A stretch of DNA of 6,174 bases from Pseudomonadota bacterium. GTDB lineage: Bacteria > Desulfobacterota > DSM-4660 > Desulfatiglandales > B25-G16. The stretch spans positions 1 to 6,174 of the forward strand of contig JADFWK010000155.1 in the NCBI GenBank assembly GCA_015223015.1. Direction: 5' to 3'. The notes below the pieces were generated by a model. The model saw only the letters and a program-made list of their open reading frames with translations, did no database searches and was not told the origin of the DNA. The translations under genes were made by a program, and so were the position numbers. This document shows positions 1 through 6,079 of this stretch, piece by piece. Position 1 is the stretch's first letter, and each line of letters begins with the position of its first letter.

Positions 1-140
1 CACAAACAGGAACTTGACTCTTTACTTACGCTACGGTTTCAGAGGTTTGAAAAAGCTCAATCTGTGGCGGTGTGAAGTATAGATACAGGATATTGTAGCC
101 TATAAAACTCATAATGTCAGGTTGGTTATAAGCCTCGTGG

Positions 141-287
141 ATGCGTCATGTAAAGTACTGCGTGAGATGGCTACATTTGAAGAAACATGTGTTTCAGAAA
201 AGAGTTGAGATAATTACAGCTTTCTTTGGTGCTTTTTTGTTTATTTACCTGCTTAGAAAAAGGAAAGAAGGGCATTATTACGGGTAA
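141..287 (+). CDS. Possible 48-residue single-span membrane peptide (doubtful)
   Basis: An ATG at 141 opens a 48-codon frame ending in TAA at 285-287, on the opposite strand to the operon and convergent with it. The N-terminal half is basic (MRHVKYCVRWLHLKKHV...). A hydrophobic run, IITAFFGAFLFIYLL, follows and is closed by RKRKEG, which looks like one membrane span with a positive flank. Against it, there is no ribosome binding site before the ATG, the region is AT-rich, and I recognise no family. It could be a chance ORF, a small membrane or toxin-like peptide, or a decayed gene end. If translated, a later GTG start (162 or 189) is also possible. Confidence 0.2.
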   Translation: MRHVKYCVRWLHLKKHVFQKRVEIITAFFGAFLFIYLLRKRKEGHYYG

Positions 288-290
288 TAA
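275..290. repeat. Short perfect inverted repeat (7-base arms)
   Basis: TTATTAC-GG-GTAATAA is a perfect palindrome with 7-base arms and a 2-base centre. As RNA the hairpin would be weak and A/U-rich. As DNA it could be a small operator-like dyad, but there is no promoter beside it and it overlaps the end of the doubtful 48-codon ORF. Confidence 0.35.
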
Positions 291-332
291 ACACAGAATC
301 AGAAAAAAACCAAAAAACCTGAAAGATACACC

Positions 333-366
333 AAAAAATATTTATAGCCTTTGTTTATTCTAAATA
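333..366 (-). terminator. Weak terminator-like element after the operon
   Basis: About 70 bases past the stop of the U32-like gene, the minus strand has TATTTA, a 16-base loop, TAAATA, then TTTTTT. This is a six-pair, all-A/T stem followed by a U-tract. More U-rich tracts follow (to about 302), and CCTTTTTTATT occurs earlier (about 402-413) without a good stem. No strong GC-rich intrinsic terminator is visible, so the 3' end of the operon transcript is uncertain. Confidence 0.25.
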
Positions 367-436
367 GGTGCGTTCGAAGCAGAGGCAAATATTGTGGCAA
401 GAATAAAAAAGGCTGTTGAGACCTATTCTACCGCCC

Positions 437-1456
437 CTATCGTGTTTGCTTGCCTACGATCTCATTATACCATGTGGTCTTACACCAATCACAGCTAGCG
501 CAATTACGGTCACATGTAGAAATACGCTCAAACACACTCGCTGGCTCGTCAAAGGACCATTCGGGATCGTAGGGGAGAATACGACTTGAAGTTCCTTCAA
601 TATACGCATCAATATAGCCAATTATCTCCTGAGTTGGTAAAGCCCGATCCATAAGCTTGAACTGATCAACGATGCCCTCATAGTACCGAAGATTCTTTGG
701 GGCGATGTATTGGCAGGTTAACAGAGTCCACGGAGCTGCATCAACGATGCTTCGGCATAGTAGTTCGTATGAGAATGGCTGCCCTGACGACAACTTCTTG
801 GTTGCAGACCGAGGCACGTGCGATAGATAATTGTAATGTTGACTGAAAAAGGGACAGCCATGCATGCACCCACTATTAACAATAACCTGAATATTTGCAT
901 GTACAGCTCTACGAATATTTCGTAAAAGTGGCAAGGACTTGTTCACGTCGCTAGCCACACCGATGACATCAGGCTTTGCAAATGCCTCCCAGTACATTGC
1001 TTTCCGCACGGTGTCAATACCCGCAATGACAGATGCTTTAATCTCAAGGTATGGAAGTATTTCCTTGATTTGTCGAGCATAGTAGGCATTCGTAAGGGTG
1101 ACCCCGCTTAGATGCCTAAAAGAGGATATGTATTCTATAAGCCGAGCAAACTCCCTTTCGTTCACAAAGCGGCCTGAATCACACGATGCATTTAGCAAAA
1201 GATCTACCCCAATTCCTGCAGGTCTGAGTACATCAATGATATCTTGAACTTCTTGATCATAGCCGGGATCAGAAATCCGAGCTAAACGGGAAGTTCGATC
1301 TGGACAACCGCTTTGTGTCAAAAAGCTGTCCCGTCCAGAGGTAAAGAAGCTCGGGCTTGCAGGTAGATATACATCCCTCACGTGATCTCGACGATCCCGG
1401 TAAGCATTGATTATCGATGGATCTTGGTTGTAGGGAACAGAGAACAGAATCCTCAT
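437..1456 (-). CDS. Peptidase-U32-like TIM-barrel protein with C-terminal Cys cluster
   Basis: This 339-residue protein begins at an ATGA overlap and behind an excellent ribosome binding site. The middle shows the U32 signature region: VIVNSGC197-x3-C201PFFSQHYNYL, after barrel strands such as VTLTNAYYA and PDVIGVASD. Then come TCQYIAPKNLRYYEGIVDQF and FKLMDRALPTQEIIGYIDAYIEG, which resemble the FI.PeDL..Ye..GID.fKl..R pattern I recall from U32-type proteins of anaerobes. The C-terminus carries C315-x3-C319-x2-C322-x2-C325. U32 proteins were first named as collagenase-like proteases, but characterised members (UbiU/UbiV, RlhA, TrhP) are Fe-S proteins that hydroxylate substrates without O2. 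I infer a similar O2-independent oxidation or a Fe-S role here rather than proteolysis. There is no signal peptide. It is the last gene of the operon. The C-terminal CxxxCxxC resembles a radical SAM motif, but its position at the extreme end argues against that. Confidence 0.75.
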   Translation of the reverse strand: MRILFSVPYNQDPSIINAYRDRRDHVRDVYLPASPSFFTSGRDSFLTQSGCPDRTSRLARISDPGYDQEVQDIIDVLRPAGIGVDLLLNASCDSGRFVNEREFARLIEYISSFRHLSGVTLTNAYYARQIKEILPYLEIKASVIAGIDTVRKAMYWEAFAKPDVIGVASDVNKSLPLLRNIRRAVHANIQVIVNSGCMHGCPFFSQHYNYLSHVPRSATKKLSSGQPFSYELLCRSIVDAAPWTLLTCQYIAPKNLRYYEGIVDQFKLMDRALPTQEIIGYIDAYIEGTSSRILPYDPEWSFDEPASVFERISTCDRNCASCDWCKTTWYNEIVGKQTR

Positions 1457-3030
1457 AATACCCCCCTCCCGGAGTATAAAAGGACGACCAATGCATATCT
1501 GAGTTTTTCTTCTTGCCTTATGAAGAGCTCACTCAGAAAAGTATCCAAATCAACCTCTGATACAGCGCCGTATGTCTCAACAAAGGAGAGAATGCTATTC
1601 ATAGTGTCAAAATCCCAGGCATCCAATAACCTACTTTTCAAATCGAACAGTGGTATTCTAAGCCCGAATGTATCTACCAAAGGGTTTAGGATATTAGGTC
1701 GAATTGTCTCAAAACGCTTCCACAAATCATAGACCAGTGTCGCCCGTTTATCAGCGAATACGTAGGTATAGTCATGCTGCCAATCACCTCGCAAAAGTCC
1801 ATCCGCTTCAAGCTGCTCCTTTATGGGTGTTCCCTCAAAGATAAGCAGTTCGGTGAAACATGGAGGAAGACCAATATCAGGATCGATCTCTTTGATGTGT
1901 TGCAGAAATTGTAAGTTCTCATAGAGTTCGTCTGGAGTGCAATATGGATCAAAAAAAATGAAACCGATGGTTGTCCTCAGCCCAACGTTCTTGAGTACTT
2001 TGATAGCTCGCATATTTGTGCCCACGGAGGTTTGTTTGTTGAACGTCCGTAAAGTCCGATCTACTCCCGATTCAACCCCTAAGGTGACAGCAGCGAGTCC
2101 TGATTCTTTCAACAAGGCCAGTGTTTCTGAAGACCGAGCCACAGTATCTGAACGGGCCTCTATCGAAAATCTGACTTTAAGGTCCCTTGCCAAAATCTCC
2201 TTAGCAATAGCTGCGGCACGCTCAGATCCACGATGACCTGTACCCAAGAAGCAGTCATCTACAAATTGGATAAAGTCTGCATTGTACTTTTCCACAAGAA
2301 GTTGAACTTCATCGGCAACGGCTTTCGGTGAACGAGGCCGCCATATTGGTCTTCCACGCTCGGCTTGTAGCTGTTTGCTAGCGCAAAAGGAACAAGCCCC
2401 CCAGCATCCTCGACTGCTGACGATTGACAGTATCCCTCTGACTCGCTTAAGGCTCTGAAATGAGTACTCTCGAAAGGGGAATGGATAGCGATCAATTTCT
2501 GTGGGTGCTTTTCGGCTCGGATTCCCGATGACATGTCCATTGTGAGTATACGAGATGCCTTCAACAGTCCGCCAGTCCTTACCCCGAATGACAGCCTTGG
2601 CAATCTCCAGAAGAGCTTCTTCACCTTCACCCCGCACAATAGAATCTATCTCAGGAAGCCGCTCTAAGATAGCTTGATCTGATACCGTAGCAAAATGCCC
2701 TCCCAAGGTCAAATGCTCTACTCTTAGTTCACGCGCTTCCATGCTTTTCAAAATGTGCCACACCTCCACCAAAGCTGTCCGAGATTGAACACTGAACCCA
2801 AGAACAGCAGGTCGAATTCGTTCAACCACAGCTGCAATAGCTTCTGGAGACAAACCCTCAAGATGTGCATCGAGCAAAGTCACATGGCACCCATTTGCAT
2901 GCAAATACGCACCGAGATAACCGATGCCAAGCGCTTGGAGCGGGGGCGATAAATCATAAGCCAAGGATACAGGGTCAGATGGCATTACCAACAGCACATC
3001 AGCCGATTGCCCGTTAGAGGTCATACGCAT
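1453..3030 (-). CDS. Cobalamin-binding radical SAM enzyme (second of two; BchE/methylase-like layout)
   Basis: This 525-residue protein has the full textbook layout of B12-dependent radical SAM enzymes. A cobalamin-binding domain covers about residues 10-150 (PPLQALGIGYLGAYLHANG, then LGGHFAT at 109-115 and IVRGEGEEALLEIAKA at 131-146). A linker follows (YPFPFREYS), then the radical SAM barrel from about 200, with SSRGC209-x3-C213-x2-C216, the FSIEARSDT strand at 288-296 and TLGVESG at 316-322. An alpha-helical C-terminal part makes up about residues 400-525. Members of this class include peptide C-methylases (PoyC type), other methyltransferases, and the BchE cyclase; the sequence alone does not choose between them. 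The start is either ATG 3030, with a weak GAG four bases upstream, or ATG 3024, which forms an ATGA with the stop of the preceding gene. The gene ends in a purine-rich stretch that serves as ribosome binding site for the next gene. Its sequence is clearly different from the first B12 enzyme, so the pair probably act on different sites or steps (inference). Confidence 0.9.
   Translation of the reverse strand: MRMTSNGQSADVLLVMPSDPVSLAYDLSPPLQALGIGYLGAYLHANGCHVTLLDAHLEGLSPEAIAAVVERIRPAVLGFSVQSRTALVEVWHILKSMEARELRVEHLTLGGHFATVSDQAILERLPEIDSIVRGEGEEALLEIAKAVIRGKDWRTVEGISYTHNGHVIGNPSRKAPTEIDRYPFPFREYSFQSLKRVRGILSIVSSRGCWGACSFCASKQLQAERGRPIWRPRSPKAVADEVQLLVEKYNADFIQFVDDCFLGTGHRGSERAAAIAKEILARDLKVRFSIEARSDTVARSSETLALLKESGLAAVTLGVESGVDRTLRTFNKQTSVGTNMRAIKVLKNVGLRTTIGFIFFDPYCTPDELYENLQFLQHIKEIDPDIGLPPCFTELLIFEGTPIKEQLEADGLLRGDWQHDYTYVFADKRATLVYDLWKRFETIRPNILNPLVDTFGLRIPLFDLKSRLLDAWDFDTMNSILSFVETYGAVSEVDLDTFLSELFIRQEEKLRYALVVLLYSGRGVL
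1461..1470 (-). promoter_or_regulatory. Strong ribosome binding site of the U32-like gene
   Basis: The minus strand reads GGGAGGGGGG, then TATT, then ATGA. The GGAGG core (1465-1469) ends eight bases before ATG 1456. It lies within the SGRGV codons at the end of the preceding B12-radical SAM gene, so the two genes are translationally coupled. Confidence 0.75.
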
Positions 3031-4682
3031 TGTTCTCGCTTTCTTTTGTCCGTGTACAATTGGGTGACAAAGGTATCCAATTCCTTGACCGCTTCGTAGA
3101 CCATATTACCCGGCCAACTGAAGCCGACTTGACTACACGATAAGGGCAGATTCAATGACTGCAAAAATCCGCACAAATCCCCCACTATGTAGCTCACCAT
3201 AACTCTTTGATTTTTATATATCAGCACTACTCCATCGGGCGTTATCTCTAACGTAACTTCATTCCATGGAAAGCGCTGCAGCCGCTCAAAATTTATTTCC
3301 AGATCCCAGCCATGGTACATTGCAGTTAGCGTGGCTCTATCAATAAGGGTAGTAAAGAATCCATTATCACTATGCTGTAATTTATTCGGCAAATCCCTAC
3401 AATAGTCATAGTAGTCTTGAAAGCTTGTAAACTGACGTATAATGCCGTATCTCTCAGGATCTCTGTACATTGGACATTCAGGATCAAGGGCTATCTGTTG
3501 ATTGATAACATATAACTTATCAGGCGGATATATGCGTATAAGAGAGCGTGCTAGTTCGATGGACTCTTGAAATGTTTGAAGATTTTCAAAAGGAAGATTG
3601 GACGAGAAATATATCCCCACTTCTACCCCATACCGTTTACAGTGCTCTATCACGTTCAGAAACTGTTGGTTCGTGAAGTGCTTGCCGCCTTCACTACGTA
3701 CCTTTTCGTTCCCAGAGATAGGAGTGAAGATAAGAATGCTTCTATCGACATTAAAGAATTCAAAGAGGGCTTTGAGGAATGGGATTGACGGCAACTGAAA
3801 GAACTCAAGATAGACGCCTAGAGAGGAACTGAACCGTTTTACCGGGTCGAGAAATTTGCGCCAATATGACTCACCTAAACATGCAGGATCGTGAGAGAGA
3901 TTTACGCGTATCACTCCAAGCTTCGTGAGGCGCTGAAGATCTTGATGAACGTCATCTATATTTCGCAAAATCAATTGGTCACGTTTGAAGATACGTTTTT
4001 GGGACTCACGCCCTCCACTGCAAAAGCAACAATCGAATTGACAACCCCTCGCTATAGGAAGCCAGAAGTTCGGTTCACAATCCACAAACTCAGCAATTCC
4101 CATATGATAGTACATAGGCCAGTGTTCTAAGAAGTCGATACTGACGAAATCGATTCCTCCAAAGCTTTTAAGCGTGAATGATTGCTCGTTCTCAACCACC
4201 TCCCCATTCCGACGCCAACTCAAATTGGGCACAAGATGAAGATCCGAATCATTGGAGTGTAACACGGCATCCACAAGAGCAACAATGGGCTCCTCACAAT
4301 CCCCACGAAGAATGAAGTCCACTTCAGGGAAAGAACTCAAGATCTCATGCGAAAAAACAGAAGCCGAAATGCCCCCTAAAGCTATGGGGATCATAGGGTA
4401 GAGCTTTTTGCAGGTCCTCACAGCCTCAATAGCACCGTAGGCATGTTCGTACCAGTGTAGATCAACAAAGATAATTCGTGGCTGATAACCCCCAAGCCAT
4501 CCTTCCAGATAAAATCTGGGATCCAACCGCTTCTCAATCCCACAGTTTACTCCCCTCACACGATATCCCTGTGCACGCAATAGATTCATCAGTCCCACAA
4601 CACCAACAGACATGAGATTAAACATCGGACAATCACTTCGCCGTGCCGGATGGATGTATAACACATCGATATCAGCATTCAT
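3021..4682 (-). CDS. Cobalamin-binding radical SAM enzyme (first of two; C-[x3]-C-[x2]-C-SGG type)
   Basis: This 553-residue protein is numbered from ATG 4682. A longer reading is possible from a TTG at 4709, but the ATG overlaps the upstream stop (ATGA) and has AGGGGG seven bases before it, so I prefer it. An N-terminal B12-binding Rossmann-type domain spans about residues 5-145, with the loop ALGGISAS and the helix-strand segment FPEVDFILRGDCEEPIVALV. It leads into a radical SAM barrel with ARGC214-x3-C218-x2-C221 followed by SGG. The segment after it, with the LSHDPACLGESYWRKFL stretch, recalls the Ta0216-like group of B12-radical SAM proteins (from memory, not checked). Known B12-radical SAM enzymes methylate unactivated carbon or phosphorus, or rearrange rings. 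The last 90 or so residues (WNEVTLEITPDGVVLIYKNQ onward) are a beta-rich tail I do not recognise. The substrate is unknown; operon context suggests the product of the SPASM enzyme. Confidence 0.87.
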   Translation of the reverse strand: MNADIDVLYIHPARRSDCPMFNLMSVGVVGLMNLLRAQGYRVRGVNCGIEKRLDPRFYLEGWLGGYQPRIIFVDLHWYEHAYGAIEAVRTCKKLYPMIPIALGGISASVFSHEILSSFPEVDFILRGDCEEPIVALVDAVLHSNDSDLHLVPNLSWRRNGEVVENEQSFTLKSFGGIDFVSIDFLEHWPMYYHMGIAEFVDCEPNFWLPIARGCQFDCCFCSGGRESQKRIFKRDQLILRNIDDVHQDLQRLTKLGVIRVNLSHDPACLGESYWRKFLDPVKRFSSSLGVYLEFFQLPSIPFLKALFEFFNVDRSILIFTPISGNEKVRSEGGKHFTNQQFLNVIEHCKRYGVEVGIYFSSNLPFENLQTFQESIELARSLIRIYPPDKLYVINQQIALDPECPMYRDPERYGIIRQFTSFQDYYDYCRDLPNKLQHSDNGFFTTLIDRATLTAMYHGWDLEINFERLQRFPWNEVTLEITPDGVVLIYKNQRVMVSYIVGDLCGFLQSLNLPLSCSQVGFSWPGNMVYEAVKELDTFVTQLYTDKRKREQCV

Positions 4683-6067
4683 AAAGATACCCCCTGAGAA
4701 AATAGCCAAGGTTTCATAAGTAGAAGAGCGTTATAAGGATTATCCTGGAGTCGCCAAAGAAGACCTTCAAACATCCGTTTTCTGTACTCACAAAGCACAT
4801 CCTCACGTGCGAAGGTCCCGAATTTTAGATATGAACCAAGGCTACAGCCCCCACCACAGAAACGTTTAAAGGCGCAATCCTTGCACAATGTGATAGTATC
4901 AACGGTTCGCGAAGCGATCATGCGGCGAAGTGGTGAGGTGTCATAAAGCGATTGGAGATCTCGTGGATGTTCTATATCATTGATTTTTCCGAGCACGCCC
5001 AGCTCAGACCTATAATATGTCTTGTCACACGTAACGATATCCCCGTTTGGGTGGAATTCGATCATACCATAACCTGCCCCGCAAGGCGATTTTAAACAGA
5101 AATCGGGACGCATGTCAGTGACTAAGTTATTTACCATAGAAGCGATGTTTCCACAATGCACTTTGAAGTGACTATACCGATTGTTCGCAAGCATGCGGTC
5201 TACAACACGAAGATGTGCAGAAGCCAGCGCTTCTTGAGAGGTGTTGCAAGATTGATTGCTCGTAATTTGAAGAGCGTTTCCTTCTGGCAGCATCGGGCTG
5301 AGCCTAATAAATGGTGTCCACTGGAACCTCAGTAGATAATCGAAGACAGATTCAAGATCGCACGGTTGGACTATAGTTGCTGTGATTGAGAAGGGAATGC
5401 GCATCTGCTGAAGCAGGTTAAGCCCGTGTACCACCATATCGTAAGATGATCTGCCTTCCTTTGTGGGTCTATTGCGGTTCTGAATAGCTGGTGGACCATC
5501 CATAGACACACCAACATGGACATCAGCGGCCACGATAATTGCTATGTTCTCAGGGGTGAATAACGTACCATTGGTCTCAATGGAAAATGAAACACGTTTT
5601 CGATAATGGGTGTTCTCATGATGAATTAAACTTATGGCGTCGGTAACTAAGTTTGGATCCAATAAGGGCTCACCACCGTAGAGGAAGAAATTTACGGCTT
5701 TCCAATTCATAGAAAGAACGGCTGGTACAACCTTTTTGAGCATATCCAGCGACATGGTTTCTCCATTTTCCTTCACATTGCGAACATCTCTACTATAGCA
5801 ATATCGACACCGCAGATTACATTTGTTGCTCAGATACAGGGTGCACTCTAACGCTATTTCTGGTGCATGATTGGATACTACCCGTTGTTTAGACGCAAGG
5901 CCCTGTTGGAGGCGGGCTTTTATCCCATTGATAGATGCTTTGCAACCCGCCTCCCAGTCACCGGACTCACGTTCGATTACGATGACTCGATTTCCTCGTT
6001 CGCTTACCTCAAATATAGGCTCTTGTTGGAATTGTTGGGCTCTTTGAGTCATGGCTAGCTGATGCAT
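4679..6067 (-). CDS. Radical SAM/SPASM domain peptide-maturase-like enzyme
   Basis: This 462-residue protein has the layout of SPASM-family enzymes (anaerobic sulfatase-maturase and RiPP-maturase type). Residues 1 to about 72 form a non-catalytic N-terminal region. The radical SAM barrel follows, with the [4Fe-4S]/SAM motif C83-x3-C87-x2-C90 (CNLRCRYC), the SAM-binding GGEP at 131-134, and the ETNG and SMDGP strands at 164-167 and 188-192. The C-terminal SPASM domain fits the consensus for two auxiliary clusters: C329-x12-G342-x4-C347, then C395-x2-C398-x5-C404-x3-C408 and C426, with an extra C324. Known relatives cross-link, oxidise or otherwise modify side chains of ribosomal peptides. The putative WQRF precursor just upstream is the likely substrate (inference). 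ATG 6067 is the farthest possible start because a TGA precedes it in frame. No good ribosome binding site is seen there or before the next ATG (6052), so translation may be coupled to the upstream ORF. The exact reaction is unknown. Confidence 0.9.
   Translation of the reverse strand: MHQLAMTQRAQQFQQEPIFEVSERGNRVIVIERESGDWEAGCKASINGIKARLQQGLASKQRVVSNHAPEIALECTLYLSNKCNLRCRYCYSRDVRNVKENGETMSLDMLKKVVPAVLSMNWKAVNFFLYGGEPLLDPNLVTDAISLIHHENTHYRKRVSFSIETNGTLFTPENIAIIVAADVHVGVSMDGPPAIQNRNRPTKEGRSSYDMVVHGLNLLQQMRIPFSITATIVQPCDLESVFDYLLRFQWTPFIRLSPMLPEGNALQITSNQSCNTSQEALASAHLRVVDRMLANNRYSHFKVHCGNIASMVNNLVTDMRPDFCLKSPCGAGYGMIEFHPNGDIVTCDKTYYRSELGVLGKINDIEHPRDLQSLYDTSPLRRMIASRTVDTITLCKDCAFKRFCGGGCSLGSYLKFGTFAREDVLCEYRKRMFEGLLWRLQDNPYNALLLMKPWLFSQGVSL
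4690..4695 (-). promoter_or_regulatory. Ribosome binding site deciding the start of the first B12-radical SAM gene
   Basis: The minus strand reads AGGGGG, a seven-base spacer, then ATGA, where the ATG (4682-4680) overlaps the TGA (4681-4679) of the SPASM gene. The site is inside the coding end of the SPASM gene (SQGV codons). It supports ATG 4682 over the upstream TTG at 4709 and implies translational coupling. Confidence 0.75.
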
Positions 6068-6079
6068 GCGTTTATATCA

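Larger units (their letters stand above)
1..436. other. AT-rich intergenic stretch downstream of the operon
   Basis: The stretch is visibly richer in A/T than the operon. It has homopolymer runs and G/C-poor tracts from about 230 to 365. Apart from the doubtful 48-codon ORF, the weak terminator-like stem and a small inverted repeat at 275-290, I see nothing: no tRNA, no insertion-sequence ends and no convincing promoter. The first 75 bases are open on the plus strand in frame 1 and could be the tail of a gene entering from outside, but 24 residues are too few to judge. Confidence 0.6.

Noticed and set aside
1..75. Plus-strand frame open from the window edge to TGA at 73-75 (ending RFQRFEKAQSVAV), a possible tail of a neighbouring gene.
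   Set aside because: There are only 24 residues, another frame is open over the same stretch, and there is no recognisable motif. It is too short to call.
481..513. CxxxCxxC at the C-terminus of the U32-like protein, read as a radical SAM motif.
   Set aside because: A radical SAM cluster motif belongs near the N-terminal side of a barrel. Here only 14 residues follow the cluster, and no GGE or other SAM-binding elements accompany it. A structural or auxiliary Fe-S or metal site is more likely.
1382..1732. Plus-strand and alternative-frame ORFs of 60-126 codons inside the four large genes (for example 1382-1732, 2259-2639 and 3891-4130).
   Set aside because: They lie wholly or almost wholly within well-supported genes with clear domains and show no motifs of their own, so they are shadow frames.
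2854..2871. A DxHxxG-like stretch (DAHLEG, residues 54-59) in the second B12-radical SAM protein, resembling the cobalamin-ligating motif of methionine synthase-type domains.
   Set aside because: It sits after the second strand, where many B12-radical SAM proteins have a D.xxxEGLS pattern, not in the first loop where the true DxHxxG lies. The match is probably coincidental.
4683..4709. TTG start at 4709 for the first B12-radical SAM protein, giving 562 residues.
   Set aside because: ATG 4682 has AGGGGG at a seven-base spacing and an ATGA overlap. The extra nine residues would encode the binding site itself and precede the natural start of the B12 domain.
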